DNA of 64,000 nt, taken from assembly GCF_900188235.1 (NCBI RefSeq), contig NZ_FZNT01000008.1:184122-248121 (forward strand), given 5' to 3'. Positions 45,006 through 55,484 of the stretch are shown here, piece by piece; positions within the stretch are counted from its first letter, which is position 1, and each line of letters starts with the position of its first letter. The notes beneath the pieces were generated by a model. It was not told the DNA's origin. It worked only from the letters and a program-made list of their open reading frames with translations, and did no database searches. The translations under genes and the position numbers were made by a program. The DNA is from Lutibacter agarilyticus. Lineage in GTDB: Bacteria; Bacteroidota; Bacteroidia; Flavobacteriales; Flavobacteriaceae.

Positions 45006-45911
45006 TTAATAATAAAGTTCGTCGGTTCTTAAATTTAAAAAACGTTGGGTTGCAAAAAAGGTGCTTAGCCAAGTAATTAAAATACCACCTGCAATGATGC
45101 CTGAAAATAAAATTCCTAAAATTTTAAAATCGGATAGTAGCGCTATTTCTGGAATCATTTTGTTCACATATATAATAAAAATCAGCAAGCCAATAATGGC
45201 AACCAGTGCTCCTAGTATTCCTAATTGAACACTTTTCAAAATAAAAGGCACTCTAATAAAGCGTTTTGTAGCACCTACCATTTGCATTGTTTTTATGGTA
45301 AATCTTTTTGAATATACTGAAAGACGGATAGAACTGTTGATTAAAACAACTGCAATTACTGTAAATAAAGTGCTAAATAACAACATCCAAAAACTTAACC
45401 TATTGATGTTTTTAGATAACAATTCAATAAGTGGTTTGTCGTAAACTACTTCAGCAACAATACTTCTAATGGTTAGCGTTTTTTCAATCTCATCCATTTT
45501 TTCTGGCGTTACAAAGTCTGACTTTAAAGACAAATCAATGGCATTTTTTAAAGGGTTTTCGCCTAAAAATTCTAAAAAATTCTCACCAATATCTTCGCTG
45601 TACTTTTCAGCAGCAGCATCTTTTGAAATATACGTTGTATTTTTTGTGTAATCTGCTTTTTTTAATTCGGCATGTAAAATTTCAACATCCGAATTTTTCG
45701 CATTGTCTTTCAAAAAAATAGTCATTGTGACCTGCTCTTTAAAATGCTTTGCAATTGTATTGGTTTTCAATACAATAAGCCCTAACAAGCCAACTAAAAA
45801 TAATACTAAAGCAATACTTATAATTACTGAAAAGTAGGAAGATCGCAATCTTCTTTTTTGATATGTTTCAAATGATTTATTCAAACGTGCTATTATTTTT
45901 AACGTTTGCAA
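45006..45911 (-). CDS. ftsX: Cell division permease-like protein FtsX
   Basis: Membrane partner of the FtsE ATPase, controlling cell-wall hydrolysis at division. The 301 residues have one N-terminal membrane helix, an extracytoplasmic domain (~60-165, TMTIFLKDNAKNSDVEILHAEL onward) and three C-terminal helices with the FtsX core KTMQMVGATKRFIRVPF. It is the first gene of the group; ftsE is not adjacent. Confidence 0.9.
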   Translation of the reverse strand: MQTLKIIARLNKSFETYQKRRLRSSYFSVIISIALVLFLVGLLGLIVLKTNTIAKHFKEQVTMTIFLKDNAKNSDVEILHAELKKADYTKNTTYISKDAAAEKYSEDIGENFLEFLGENPLKNAIDLSLKSDFVTPEKMDEIEKTLTIRSIVAEVVYDKPLIELLSKNINRLSFWMLLFSTLFTVIAVVLINSSIRLSVYSKRFTIKTMQMVGATKRFIRVPFILKSVQLGILGALVAIIGLLIFIIYVNKMIPEIALLSDFKILGILFSGIIAGGILITWLSTFFATQRFLNLRTDELYY

Positions 45912-45956
45912 TATACAAATTTGTTGAAGTTTATGATTGATTATTTTTAAAGCAGT

Positions 45957-46703
45957 TTACAAGTTTTTGTTGTGCTTGGTATTTATGGCCCAAGTAAAAA
46001 TAACGCTTGTATAAAAAAGATGGTGATTTAACCCATTTGCTACAGAAAAATCTATACTCATATTGCCTTTAAAATTATAACCTCCACCAGCATTTAAATT
46101 TTGAGAAGATACTGAACTGTCAAAATCTGAAAAATTCTCCATAAAAAAATGGACCTTAGGATTTAAATTATACAATAAATTTAAAATATAATAACCCGCA
46201 TTAGAATTATCTGTTCCGTGTACAAAGCCAACATTGTAATTTAAACTCCATTTTTTAGCAAAAGTATTAGAAAAATTTAAAGATATTAATTCTCCCAAAC
46301 CTTTAAATTCTTGATTATTTCTAACAGGAATAATCATTCTAGCCATTAAGGCTGCCTGTGGAATTATGCTATTTTGCTGCCAAAGGGTTACTGCCGCCCC
46401 TACTTGAAGGTTTGCAAATTTGCTTAACTTTTTATGTACCAAATGTTCATTTTCATACAATTCCTCTTTTATTAGCGGAGCATTTAGCTGTAATTCTACA
46501 CCGTTTAAAATTCCATATCTAAATAATGCGCTTGGTAAACTCCACGCTACCTTTTTTTGTACTCCTTCTCTTTGAACTGCATATTGCGCTTCCATTTCTA
46601 TTTGAAACGTATGCATATTTACCGCAGATGCAGGTTCAACAATTTGTGCATACGTATGAATTCCAACTAATAAAAAAATGACGTAAAAATAATTTAACTT
46701 CAA
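45957..46703 (-). CDS. Outer-membrane beta-barrel protein
   Basis: A 248-residue exported protein (signal FYVIFLLVGIHTYAQ). Amphipathic strands run along its length and resemble the MetA-pathway-of-phenol-degradation/transporter barrel group. The central RYGILNGVELQLNAPL and a C-terminal aromatic strand (FYTSVIFTWAINT) fit this. It may be a porin-like protein of unknown substrate. Confidence 0.65.
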   Translation of the reverse strand: MKLNYFYVIFLLVGIHTYAQIVEPASAVNMHTFQIEMEAQYAVQREGVQKKVAWSLPSALFRYGILNGVELQLNAPLIKEELYENEHLVHKKLSKFANLQVGAAVTLWQQNSIIPQAALMARMIIPVRNNQEFKGLGELISLNFSNTFAKKWSLNYNVGFVHGTDNSNAGYYILNLLYNLNPKVHFFMENFSDFDSSVSSQNLNAGGGYNFKGNMSIDFSVANGLNHHLFYTSVIFTWAINTKHNKNL

Positions 46704-46766
46704 TCCTATGTGATTTAAGTTACAAACTTATTTATATTTAGTCTAAATAAAAATGATTTAAATCAT

Positions 46767-46801
46767 AAAAAAAGGTCGAATATAAAATTCGACCTTTTTT
46801 T
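46767..46801 (-). terminator. Terminator of the sucA-sucB operon
   Basis: AAAAAAAGGTCGAA (46767-46780) pairs with TTCGACCTTTTTT (46788-46800). On the minus strand it lies 20 bp after the sucB stop and ends in a T run. Confidence 0.85.
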
Positions 46802-46820
46802 AATTTTGAAAAAAAATAAA

Positions 46821-48023
46821 TTATAATTCCAATGCTTTTTTAGGATTGTTATCCATTAAAATTTCAATAGGATTTTCTAACGCTTCTTTTACTGCTACTA
46901 AAAATCCAACCGATTCGCGACCATCAATAATTCTGTGGTCATAAGATAAGGCAACATACATAATTGGTCTAATAACCACAGCCCCATTTTCAGCAACAGG
47001 TCTTTCAACAATATTATGCATTCCTAAAATACCACTTTGTGGCGGATTGATAATTGGCGTTGATAACATAGACCCAAAAACACCACCATTGGTAATTGTA
47101 AAAGTACCACCCGTCATTTCATCAACCGTAATTTGTCCGTCACGCGCTCTAATTGCTAAACGTTTTACTTCACTTTCAACCCCTCTAAATGTTAAGTTCT
47201 CCGCATTTCTAATTACTGGAACCATTAATCCTTTAGGACCAGAAACAGCGATAGAAATATCTTGAAAATCGTGTGCAATTTTATAATCTCCATCCATCAT
47301 TGAATTTACATCAGGAAACAATTTTAAGGCACGTACAACCGCCAATGTAAAGAAACTCATAAACCCTAAGCCAACACCATGTTTGGCTTTAAAATCTTCT
47401 TTAAAATCGTTTCTTAAATCAAATATAGGCTGCATATTTACTTCGTTAAAAGTAGTAAGCATGGCTGTTTCATTTTTTACTGAAACTAAACGCTGTGCTA
47501 CTTTTCGGCGAAGCATTGATAATTTTGTTTTTTCAGAACTACGAGATCCACCAGCTGGTGTTCCCATACTTGGCGTAGCTTTTAAAGCATCATCTTTTGT
47601 AACTCTTCCATCTTTCCCTGTTCCTTTTATTTCAGAAGCAGGAATTTCTTTTTCTGCTAAAATCTTTTTAGCTGCTGGTGAAGCTGCCCCACTAGCGTAA
47701 GTGGTTTTAATTTCAACAGTTTTTGTTTCCTCTTTTGGAGCTTCAACCACAATGGCTTCTTTTGTTGAAGTTTCTTCAGGTTTTTTAGCATCCATATCAA
47801 TTAAACAAACCACAGATCCTACTTCAACGGCATCACCTTCTTCAGCTTTTAAAGTTATAATACCACTTTCTTCGGCAGGTAATTCAAGGGTTGCTTTGTC
47901 TGAATCAACTTCAGCAATTGGCTGGTCTTTTTCAACATAATCACCATCTTCAACAAGCCATGCTGCAATTTCTACTTCTGTAATAGACTCTCCCGGAGAG
48001 GGAACTTTCATTTCTAAAATCAT
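46821..48023 (-). CDS. sucB: 2-oxoglutarate dehydrogenase E2 (dihydrolipoyl succinyltransferase)
   Basis: E2 core of the 2-oxoglutarate dehydrogenase complex of the TCA cycle. The 400 residues show a lipoyl domain at ~2-76 with the modified Lys in [12 protein letters not shown], an E3-binding domain at ~112-150 ([11 protein letters not shown]...[12 protein letters not shown]), and a catalytic domain ending in [10 protein letters not shown], where His and Asp act. It follows the E1 gene after 35 bp. Confidence 0.94.
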   Translation of the reverse strand: MILEMKVPSPGESITEVEIAAWLVEDGDYVEKDQPIAEVDSDKATLELPAEESGIITLKAEEGDAVEVGSVVCLIDMDAKKPEETSTKEAIVVEAPKEETKTVEIKTTYASGAASPAAKKILAEKEIPASEIKGTGKDGRVTKDDALKATPSMGTPAGGSRSSEKTKLSMLRRKVAQRLVSVKNETAMLTTFNEVNMQPIFDLRNDFKEDFKAKHGVGLGFMSFFTLAVVRALKLFPDVNSMMDGDYKIAHDFQDISIAVSGPKGLMVPVIRNAENLTFRGVESEVKRLAIRARDGQITVDEMTGGTFTITNGGVFGSMLSTPIINPPQSGILGMHNIVERPVAENGAVVIRPIMYVALSYDHRIIDGRESVGFLVAVKEALENPIEILMDNNPKKALEL

Positions 48024-48058
48024 CTTATTCTTTTTTAGTCTTATTAGACGAATTTTTA

Positions 48059-50800
48059 TTAGTTAGTTTTTTCAAATACGTTGTCAATAATACGCTGGTG
48101 TCTTCTTTTAAACCTTGCAGATGACCCTGCGGCAGGAACCGAATAAAATGGTTGTGAAGCCACTTCTAAATACACCAATCTAAAGCGTTGTAGCATATAA
48201 CTCCAAGCCCCCATATTTTCTGGCTCTTCTTGTGCCCAAACATATTTTTCAACGTTTGGATACTTATCAATTACCTGTTGTAATTTTTCTAAATGTAATG
48301 GAAATAATTGTTCAATACGCACCAAAGCAACATCATTTCTTTCTAAAAGTGTGCGTTCGGCTAACAAATCGTAATAAAATTTACCTGTACAAAATACCAA
48401 TTTCTTAACATTTTCTGGTGAAATAGTATCATCTATTACTTCTTCAAACTTTTTATTTTCGAAATCATTTAACGATGAAACTACTAAAGGATGACGCAAT
48501 AAACTTTTAGGTGTAAATACAATTAATGGTTTTCTATAATCGCGTTTCATTTGTCTACGTAACAAATGGAAAAAGTTAGCAGGTGTTGTACAATCGGCCA
48601 CAATCATATTTTCTAGCGCACATAATTGTAAATAACGCTCCATTCTTGCTGAAGAATGTTCAGATCCTTGACCTTCGTACCCGTGTGGCAATAAAATAAC
48701 AATTCCGTTTTGTAACTTCCATTTAGATTCAGCAGCCGATAAATATTGATCGAAAATAATTTGAGCGCCGTTGCTAAAATCTCCAAATTGTGCTTCCCAA
48801 ATTGTTAATGTATTTGGGTTTGCCATTGCATAACCGTAATCAAAACCTAAAACACCGTATTCAGACAATAAGGAATTGTAAATATCCATTTGTCCTTTTG
48901 TACTAGGTAAAGTATTTAACAGATTGATTCTTTCTTCTGAAATTTCATCTCTTAAAATCGCATGTCTATGACTAAAAGTACCACGTTCTACATCCTGACC
49001 AGAAATACGAACATCAAAACCTTCTTGCATTAAACTTCCGTAGGCCAATGTTTCAGCCATTCCCCAATCTATTTTATTGGTTTCAAATACCATTTTATTT
49101 CGATCGCGTAAAATACGTTCTGCTTTTCTTAAAAATTTAACTCCTTCAGGAACCGTTGAAACTACTTTTGCAATTTCTTCTAATTTATTTTTAGGATAAC
49201 TTGTATCTTCTGAAATTAACATGGCATCAGCTTTACGCCTTGTAAAGTCGCTCCATGTTTCTTGCATAAATTCACTTACTTTCGATGTTTTAACACCTTT
49301 TGACAGCAAATATTCTTCTTCTAATAAATTTTTAAAATCTGTAATGGTTTTATTCAAATAAGCTGCATCAATAACGCCTTCCTCAATTAATTTTTGAGCG
49401 TAAATATCTCTTGGGTTTGAATGCTTTGCAATTGCTTTATACAATTTTGGTTGTGTAAAACGAGGTTCATCACCTTCGTTATGCCCATACTTTCTATAAC
49501 CACATAAATCAATAAAAATATCGCGTTTAAACTTCATTCTAAAGTCTAAAGCCATTTCAATTGCGTGTACAACTGCTTCAACATCATCAGCATTTACGTG
49601 TAAAACTGGTGATAGTGTTACTTTTGCAACATCAGTACAATACGTACTTGAACGCGCGTCTAAATAATTGGTAGTAAACCCAATTTGATTGTTGATGACA
49701 ATATGAATGGTTCCACCGGTAGTATAGCCTTTTAATTTACTCATTTGAGTAACTTCATACACCAAACCTTGCCCTGCTATGGCTGCATCACCGTGCACAA
49801 TAATTGGTAATAACTTTGAATTGTCTCCGTTATACATTTTATCGATTTTTGCACGTGCTATACCTTCAGCCACAGGCCCAACTGTTTCCAAATGCGACGG
49901 ATTTGGAACCAAGTTCATTTTTAATTTTTTATTATTTTTTAAGGTTTTATAAGTTGTTAACCCTAAATGGTATTTTACATCACCATCAATTCCAAGATCT
50001 TCAAAATCTTTACCTTCAAACTCACTAAATACATCTCTAATAGGTTTTCTAAATATATTAGTAAGGGTGTTTAAGCGCCCTCTATGCGCCATTCCTAAAA
50101 CAAACTCATCAGCATCATACAATTCTGCGGCATTTCTAATTACCGAACTAATTGCAGGTATTAAAGTTTCACCGCCTTCTAGTGAAAAACGTTTTTGCCC
50201 TACATATTTAGTTTGTAAAAAACTTTCAAACGTAACTGCTTGATTTAATTTTTTTAGAATGTATTTTTTAGATTCAACCGAGTAATCTGGATGATTTGAA
50301 TTTCTATTTAATTTTTTTTGAAACCATTTTATCTCTTCAGGGTTTCGAATATACATATATTCAACTCCAATAGAATCGCAATAAATAGTTTGAAGATGCT
50401 TTATAATGTTTCGAAGCGTGTTTTTACCAGACCCAATAATTCCACCAGCATCAAATACTGTATCTAAATCGTTTTCGGAAAGACCGAAATTTTCGATATC
50501 TAATGTAGGTGTGTACTGACGACGAGTACGAACTGGATTTGTTTTAGTAAACAAATGCCCACGAGTTCTATACCCATTAATTAAGTCTAATACTTTAAAC
50601 TCTTTTCGAACGCTATCTGGTACTTCAAATGAAGTTGTTTCATCTTCTTCTGTTAGCGAATATTTTTCGTTTGCAAAATCGTATCCTTGAAAAAAACTTC
50701 TCCAACTAGGTTCAGTTGCATCCGGATTAATTAAATACTGATCATATAATTGGGATATAAACCCGCTGTGTGCAGCATTTAAAAATGAAAATTTATCCAT
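48059..50800 (-). CDS. sucA: 2-oxoglutarate dehydrogenase E1
   Basis: Thiamine-diphosphate enzyme that decarboxylates 2-oxoglutarate and passes succinyl to E2. It has 913 residues. [12 protein letters not shown] and [18 protein letters not shown] belong to the ThDP-binding half; [19 protein letters not shown] and [15 protein letters not shown] belong to the C-terminal half. I start it at the ATG at 50800 ([16 protein letters not shown], the family N-terminus). A -7 box TATTTTTG (50842-50835, minus) sits just upstream, so the longer reading from 50845 would start before the transcript. Confidence 0.94.
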   Translation of the reverse strand: MDKFSFLNAAHSGFISQLYDQYLINPDATEPSWRSFFQGYDFANEKYSLTEEDETTSFEVPDSVRKEFKVLDLINGYRTRGHLFTKTNPVRTRRQYTPTLDIENFGLSENDLDTVFDAGGIIGSGKNTLRNIIKHLQTIYCDSIGVEYMYIRNPEEIKWFQKKLNRNSNHPDYSVESKKYILKKLNQAVTFESFLQTKYVGQKRFSLEGGETLIPAISSVIRNAAELYDADEFVLGMAHRGRLNTLTNIFRKPIRDVFSEFEGKDFEDLGIDGDVKYHLGLTTYKTLKNNKKLKMNLVPNPSHLETVGPVAEGIARAKIDKMYNGDNSKLLPIIVHGDAAIAGQGLVYEVTQMSKLKGYTTGGTIHIVINNQIGFTTNYLDARSSTYCTDVAKVTLSPVLHVNADDVEAVVHAIEMALDFRMKFKRDIFIDLCGYRKYGHNEGDEPRFTQPKLYKAIAKHSNPRDIYAQKLIEEGVIDAAYLNKTITDFKNLLEEEYLLSKGVKTSKVSEFMQETWSDFTRRKADAMLISEDTSYPKNKLEEIAKVVSTVPEGVKFLRKAERILRDRNKMVFETNKIDWGMAETLAYGSLMQEGFDVRISGQDVERGTFSHRHAILRDEISEERINLLNTLPSTKGQMDIYNSLLSEYGVLGFDYGYAMANPNTLTIWEAQFGDFSNGAQIIFDQYLSAAESKWKLQNGIVILLPHGYEGQGSEHSSARMERYLQLCALENMIVADCTTPANFFHLLRRQMKRDYRKPLIVFTPKSLLRHPLVVSSLNDFENKKFEEVIDDTISPENVKKLVFCTGKFYYDLLAERTLLERNDVALVRIEQLFPLHLEKLQQVIDKYPNVEKYVWAQEEPENMGAWSYMLQRFRLVYLEVASQPFYSVPAAGSSARFKRRHQRIIDNVFEKTN

Positions 50801-51078
50801 ATTTTTGTTAGTAGTCAATGTTTTAGTTACTTCACAAAAATACAATTTTTACCAAAACCACCATTTTAATTGTATTATTTTTACAATTATTATCTATTTG
50901 GTAAATTTTTACAATTTAAGTTACAATCTTAACGCTTTAAGCAATTTTTAGGTTGAAAAAATGCTAAACACTTAAAAAAACACTATTTAAATAGTTTCAT
51001 TACAATTTAATTAACAGCTAGTTATATATTCACTGAAAAAAAATGCACAAAAAAAGTTATTTTTTTTTAAAAAACGTT

Positions 51079-51108
51079 TGCAGAATTAATAAAAGCTTGT
51101 ATATTTGC
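51079..51108 (+). promoter_or_regulatory. Promoter of the tRNA-Asn gene
   Basis: TTG (51079-51081), 19 bases, TATATTTG (51101-51108): an exact Bacteroidota promoter 18 bp before the tRNA. The rest of the gap after sucA (50846-51078) is AT-rich with no gene seen. Confidence 0.85.
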
Positions 51109-51125
51109 ACTCGCAAAAGCGAAAT

Positions 51126-51199
51126 TCCTCCTTAGCTCAGTTGGTTAGAGCATCTGACTGTTAATCAGAGGGTCCTTAGTTCGAGCCTAAGAGGAGGAG
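51126..51199 (+). tRNA. tRNA-Asn (anticodon GTT)
   Basis: A 74-nt cloverleaf: acceptor TCCTCCT pairs with AGGAGGA (51192-51198). The D-arm is AGCTCAGTTGGTTAGAGC. The anticodon stem TCTGA/TCAGA encloses CTGTTAA with anticodon GTT. The T-arm is CTTAG-TTCGAGC-CTAAG. A tyrosine integrase gene lies 202 bp downstream in the same direction, so the 3' end of this gene is the probable attachment site. Confidence 0.97.
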
Positions 51200-51200
51200 C
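51165..51200 (+). other. Probable attL of the island (3' end of tRNA-Asn)
   Basis: The T-arm and acceptor half of tRNA-Asn is the expected crossover target, because the tRNA is intact and the integrase follows it. The matching attR should be a copy of this segment beyond the right edge. Exact ends cannot be set from one junction. Confidence 0.45.
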
Positions 51201-51327
51201 AAATTAAGAGTTACAGAAATGTAGCTCTTTTTTGTTTTTACACTGTTTCTTCATTATCAGCTATTTACAAAAATACTGAAAATTCACTTAAACTTCATTT
51301 TAAATTTACTCACATTTTTAATATAAA

Positions 51328-51373
51328 AAAGGTGTACCATAAGGTGACCCATTTTTTAAAAAAGGTGACCCAT
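51328..51373 (+). repeat. Three short repeats before the integrase (AAGGTGACCCAT)
   Basis: AAAGGTGTACCA (51328-51339), AAGGTGACCCAT (51341-51352) and AAAGGTGACCCAT (51361-51373). Repeats between a tRNA target and its integrase are often arm-type binding sites of the recombinase; that role is inferred. Confidence 0.55.
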
Positions 51374-51401
51374 TCTAAACAATTAACTAAAATTTACTAC
51401 T

Positions 51402-52598
51402 ATGAAAATTAATATAAGATTTCTATTATACATATCAAAAACAAATAGAAAAGGAGTTTGCCCTATAAGATGCAGAATCACCTATAATAAAAACAGAAAG
51501 GAATTCTCAACTGGATTATTTATAAATCCTGAATATTGGGACAGTAAACAACAAATTGCTGAACCACCTAACAAAGAAAATACTTTAATAAACCAACAAC
51601 TAAGCCTGATAGAAAATAAAATTCGTCAGGCTTTTTTATTGCTTCAAGTTAAGGAAAACAACTTCACCATAGATGATATTTACACCTTATACAAAGGTAA
51701 GAAAATAGCCAAAGAACATAATGTATTAGAAGTGTTTGAAAGCTACTTAGATATGCTTAAAAAGCTCATAGGGATAGATATAAAAGAAGCAACCTGGAAT
51801 AAGTTTCACTATGTTAGAAACAATGTAAAATCCTTTATAAAATGGAAACATAAAACCAATGACTTCCCTTTAAAAAAATTAACATTACAATTTTTAATTG
51901 ATTTTGAATATTACTTAAAGGTGGAAAAAAGTCAAAAGCAAATTACCATTAATAAATCTATTCAACGTTTCAGAAAACCAATTAAGGTTGCCCTATCAAA
52001 AGGATATTTAGATAGAGACCCTTTTATGCTATATAAAACTAAAAGTGTGAAAACTGAGATTGTGTTTTTATCTGTAAATGAATTGAAAAAATTGGAAAAA
52101 CATCAATTCTACCAACCCAGATTACAACAAGTGAAAGACTGGTTTGTTTTTAGTTGCTATACAGGGCTTGCCTACAATGAAATCAAAAACTTTAAAAAAC
52201 AACATATTGTAAAAGGATTTGATGATGAACTATGGATTGAAATGAAACGTGAGAAAACACAGAGGAATATTTCTGTTCCATTATTACCAAAAGCTAGAGA
52301 ATTGATTGATAAATATGAGGATGATAATTCTGATAATATATTTAATATCTGTAGCAACCAACGTTACAACTCATACTTAAAAGAGGTAGCTAGTATCTTA
52401 GGGATCACTAAAAGATTGACTACTCACACAGCTAGAAAAACATTTGCTAGCACAGTATTATTATATAATGATGTACCAATGGAAATTGTGAGTCAATTGT
52501 TAGGTCATAGTAGTATAACTATAACTGAGGATAGTTATGGGAAGGTAGTTCAGAAAAAAGTTAGTGAACAAATGAAAAGGTTGAATAATATAAAATAA
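51402..52598 (+). CDS. int: Tyrosine site-specific integrase
   Basis: The 398 residues include an N-terminal Arm/SAM-like domain (~1-100, starting MKINIRFLLYISKTNRKGVCPIRCR), a core-binding domain (~105-200) and the catalytic domain (~215-398). HTARKTF carries the H-x-x-R pair, and LGHSSITITEDSYGKV the nucleophilic Tyr. At the first catalytic Arg position the protein has TGLAYNE, a change also found in Bacteroidota conjugative-element integrases such as IntDOT. It is placed just after tRNA-Asn and reads into the island. Confidence 0.93.
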   Translation: MKINIRFLLYISKTNRKGVCPIRCRITYNKNRKEFSTGLFINPEYWDSKQQIAEPPNKENTLINQQLSLIENKIRQAFLLLQVKENNFTIDDIYTLYKGKKIAKEHNVLEVFESYLDMLKKLIGIDIKEATWNKFHYVRNNVKSFIKWKHKTNDFPLKKLTLQFLIDFEYYLKVEKSQKQITINKSIQRFRKPIKVALSKGYLDRDPFMLYKTKSVKTEIVFLSVNELKKLEKHQFYQPRLQQVKDWFVFSCYTGLAYNEIKNFKKQHIVKGFDDELWIEMKREKTQRNISVPLLPKARELIDKYEDDNSDNIFNICSNQRYNSYLKEVASILGITKRLTTHTARKTFASTVLLYNDVPMEIVSQLLGHSSITITEDSYGKVVQKKVSEQMKRLNNIK

Positions 52599-52643
52599 AA
52601 TCGATTTTCAAGAAGTCACTTATTTGGAATTTTTATTATTAAT

Positions 52644-52676
52644 AAACCCTACGGAAACCCGTAAGGTTTTATTTTT
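52644..52676 (+). terminator. Terminator after the integrase gene
   Basis: AAACCCTACGG (52644-52654) pairs with CCGTAAGGTTT (52659-52669) with one mismatch, followed by TATTTTTT. Confidence 0.7.
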
Positions 52677-52751
52677 TATTATAATTATTTTTGATAAAAA
52701 ATTAGGGAAAGCTGAACCCCTTAACAGTAGGCGTTATTAAATTATTGAAAA

Positions 52752-53477
52752 ATGAAAAAGATTAAGTATTTATTACCATTTATTGGAATTATGTTATTTT
52801 TTAGTTGCGATGATGAAACCACAATTGAGGATGAATTTGAAGAAGTAAACGGAGAAGTAAAAGAAAAGCAAATAAAAAGAATTCAGGGTTTAAATGAATA
52901 TGGAGAAAGTGCTTACGTAATATTTAATTATGGAGGTGATAATAAATTAAGTAGTATTTCTGATGGAGAAGATACTTATTCATTTAATTACAATTCACAA
53001 GGAGAATTAAATACAATAGGATCTTATTCTGATGGGATGTATACTGTAAGTGAACTATACAATGCCCCCTATGATGTTTTTGATAAGGGAGGGGTATTAG
53101 AATTTGACACAAATGGAAACCCTTCTAAGATTCTTACTTTTGAAAATGGATATAATTCTACTTCAATTATTGGTGAGATATTTTATGACTCCAAACCTAA
53201 TTTCTTGTTTTACACATTAAAATCATCAATGATGCTTGAAGTACTTGAAAAAATCCAACTTAATTTCGGATATCAAAACCCTAACTTAATGAAGGCTAGA
53301 GACCTTATCCCTAACAATAACATAAGAGCAATGATATTTAAGGATACCCAAGGCACAACTGTATTTGAAGTTCAGGTTAATTATAAGTATGATGAAGATG
53401 ACTACCCAATGACAGCCGATTTATTTATATTTGACCACGGGCAAACTTCAAAAATTTATTTAGATTACTATTATTAA
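52752..53477 (+). CDS. Island lipoprotein with YD-like repeats
   Basis: A 241-residue exported lipoprotein: lipobox LFFSC with Cys20, followed by an acidic stretch. Short tandem segments such as YSFNYNSQGELNTIGSYS and VNYKYDEDDYPMTADLF resemble YD/RHS-type repeats. A related lipoprotein lies at 55485-56318. The function is unknown; immunity or surface modification by the island is possible. Confidence 0.65.
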   Translation: MKKIKYLLPFIGIMLFFSCDDETTIEDEFEEVNGEVKEKQIKRIQGLNEYGESAYVIFNYGGDNKLSSISDGEDTYSFNYNSQGELNTIGSYSDGMYTVSELYNAPYDVFDKGGVLEFDTNGNPSKILTFENGYNSTSIIGEIFYDSKPNFLFYTLKSSMMLEVLEKIQLNFGYQNPNLMKARDLIPNNNIRAMIFKDTQGTTVFEVQVNYKYDEDDYPMTADLFIFDHGQTSKIYLDYYY

Positions 53478-53492
53478 AATAAAATTATTAAG

Positions 53493-53519
53493 CCACCTCT
53501 AATTTAGGGGTGGTTTTTT
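53493..53519. terminator. Terminator between the first lipoprotein and the XRE regulator
   Basis: CCACCTCT (53493-53500) pairs with AGGGGTGG (53506-53513), followed by TTTTTT. It lies between two convergent genes. Confidence 0.8.
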
Positions 53520-53529
53520 GCTTGGTTAA

Positions 53530-53778
53530 TCAAAAATCAAATAAATCTTTAATATCAATTTTTAAAACTTTAGAAATTGAATTGATGTTTCCAATTGAAG
53601 TATTTATAACTCCTCTTTCAATTCTGCTTATTTGGGAAATTTCAATCCCTAAATCGTTGGCGAGTTGTTCCTGTGTAAAACCTTGTAGTTTTCTATACTT
53701 TCTAAGGTTCTTACCAAAGGCAATTAAAAATGATGATTCATCTAAATACTCCACAATGTAAATTTCGTGGAGTTTCAT
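53530..53778 (-). CDS. XRE-family transcriptional regulator
   Basis: An 82-residue protein with a helix-turn-helix domain at ~20-75: FGKNLRKYRKLQGFTQEQLANDLGIEISQISRIERG is a textbook Cro/CI-type HTH. It is divergent from the gene at 53833, and a 16-bp palindrome between them is a likely operator. Probable autoregulator and switch of the island cargo. Confidence 0.85.
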   Translation of the reverse strand: MKLHEIYIVEYLDESSFLIAFGKNLRKYRKLQGFTQEQLANDLGIEISQISRIERGVINTSIGNINSISKVLKIDIKDLFDF

Positions 53779-53788
53779 AATAAAAAAG

Positions 53789-53804
53789 TAGGCATTTATG
53801 CCTA
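53789..53804. promoter_or_regulatory. Operator palindrome overlapping a -7 box
   Basis: TAGGCAT (53789-53795), TT, ATGCCTA (53798-53804). The right end overlaps TATATTTG (53803-53810), a -7 box for the gene at 53833. Binding by the neighbouring XRE protein would block that promoter. Confidence 0.7.
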
Positions 53805-53832
53805 TATTTGAAAGTGATTAAAAAAATAAACT

Positions 53833-54318
53833 ATGAAAAAGATAATTTTAATACTTGTACTTTTTTTGAGCGCTACATCTGTACAATCTCAATGTAGTTT
53901 TTTAAAAACAGTAATTAGACCAGATAATAATGAAATTAAATATTTTAACCCAAAGCCAGTAATTCGTCAGGCTGAGTACGAAGTAGGTATTGCTATCTAT
54001 AAAAATATTACTTCTAATGAATTTATGTTAAATATTTCTGTGTTGTTTAAAACGATGACATCTCAAAAACTAACAAATAAAGTTATAATTCAAACTACCA
54101 ATAATAAAGGAATTGAATTAATTCCTCTAAAGTCAGAATCTATGGTTATGAATCAAAGGGATATAGCTATTGGTCTCTATAAGATTGAACAAGTTGATTT
54201 AGAGGAACTAAATAGATACCCACTTAAAAGTTTGTTTTTCTATTTAGAAGATAATTTAAAAGGTTCTACAATTACAGAGAACAATTCAATATTAATAACA
54301 GAGTTAAACTGTTTTTAA
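53833..54318 (+). CDS. Small exported hypothetical protein
   Basis: A 161-residue protein with a clear signal peptide (IILILVLFLSATSVQSQ). It then has Cys21 and mixed strands; no family recognised. It begins directly after the XRE operator and is probably the first gene of a regulated unit with the next genes. Confidence 0.6.
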   Translation: MKKIILILVLFLSATSVQSQCSFLKTVIRPDNNEIKYFNPKPVIRQAEYEVGIAIYKNITSNEFMLNISVLFKTMTSQKLTNKVIIQTTNNKGIELIPLKSESMVMNQRDIAIGLYKIEQVDLEELNRYPLKSLFFYLEDNLKGSTITENNSILITELNCF

Positions 54319-54341
54319 AGGGTTACAATAATATATTAAAG

Positions 54342-54947
54342 ATGGGAGAATTTTTACAAGCAATAGGAGGAATATTTTTATTTGGCTTATTAATTTACAT
54401 TATGATGCAATATCAATCTAATAAAGAAGAATTGAAAAAAAGTAATAGGGAATTAGCTAAACATAGTTGGAAAGCAAAAGAATTTATAAGAGAGTATAGT
54501 ATTTCAACAAGAAATGAAAATCCAATTATGAGTAAGGATAATTATAATAAAAAGTTAAGTGAGATTTTAAATAATCCAGAGGAGAGAAAGCTAATTAATG
54601 AAAGTATAATAAGAGATCGTGAATATGAAAATAGGATTAAGGTTGACAATAAAAGAAAAAGAAAAATAGGTTATAAGTACGATATTGAGATATTTGAAAT
54701 ATTTGGGACCAATAATAGGCTTTCAAAAAGTGAATTACTTAAAAGTATAACTTTAAAATATAATAAGAATGAAATATGGGCAATTGAAGTGATGAATATT
54801 TGGTTAGAAAATAATTTGATTACACAATGTTATAATAATAAACAGATGTATAAAGTTGGAAACGTTTTAGAAGATTCATTTTATAAAATTGATGAAGAGG
54901 ATATAATTAGAAATGAGTGGCTGAAAAAACAAGATTTAGAATTCTAA
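54342..54947 (+). CDS. Membrane-anchored hypothetical protein
   Basis: A 201-residue protein with one N-terminal membrane helix (IGGIFLFGLLIYIMM) and a long charged coiled region (~25-105). The C-terminal part (~115-190) resembles a small winged-helix fold (FGTNNRLSKSELLKSITLKYNKNEIWAIEVMNIWLENNLI). Function unknown; it lies 23 bp after the previous gene. Confidence 0.55.
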   Translation: MGEFLQAIGGIFLFGLLIYIMMQYQSNKEELKKSNRELAKHSWKAKEFIREYSISTRNENPIMSKDNYNKKLSEILNNPEERKLINESIIRDREYENRIKVDNKRKRKIGYKYDIEIFEIFGTNNRLSKSELLKSITLKYNKNEIWAIEVMNIWLENNLITQCYNNKQMYKVGNVLEDSFYKIDEEDIIRNEWLKKQDLEF

Positions 54948-55042
54948 CTTAAATTAGAAAAAGATGAAGCTAATAGAAATATTTATTCTTCAGAGTTATT
55001 ATAAGGTTATTTCCATACTATTCTCCTAAAAATTAAACACCT

Positions 55043-55462
55043 ATGAAAAAGACGCTAATTACCCTAACAATTTTAATAAATACATTATGTTACTCCCAAA
55101 ATTTTAATGGTGATTATAGAAGCTATAAAACAAGTTTTCAAGATAATTCATCTAAAGAAAATAATTTTATAGAAGAATCCGAATTTAAAATTGCTGTATT
55201 AATTGATGAAAACCAGACAGAAGGGAGTGTAGCTATACAAGATCCTAGAATGCCTAATAAATTATTACTTTATGAAGTAGTTGATTATTTAGGTGAATTG
55301 AAAGATAATGGCACTACAAATTATCTGTACAAATGCCTTACACAACATTTGGATAACCCAATAGAAACCACGATTGTATTTTATTATACTACAGACAAAA
55401 AATTAAGTTTGATGGTTTATGATGATGAATCAAGTCAAGTCTTTTTTGACTTAAAAAAATAA
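55043..55462 (+). CDS. Small exported hypothetical protein
   Basis: A 139-residue protein with signal peptide (LITLTILINTLCYSQ) and beta-rich acidic body; no family recognised. It precedes the second YD-type lipoprotein by 22 bp. Confidence 0.55.
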   Translation: MKKTLITLTILINTLCYSQNFNGDYRSYKTSFQDNSSKENNFIEESEFKIAVLIDENQTEGSVAIQDPRMPNKLLLYEVVDYLGELKDNGTTNYLYKCLTQHLDNPIETTIVFYYTTDKKLSLMVYDDESSQVFFDLKK

Positions 55463-55484
55463 ATTAACATTTAAAACAATTATT

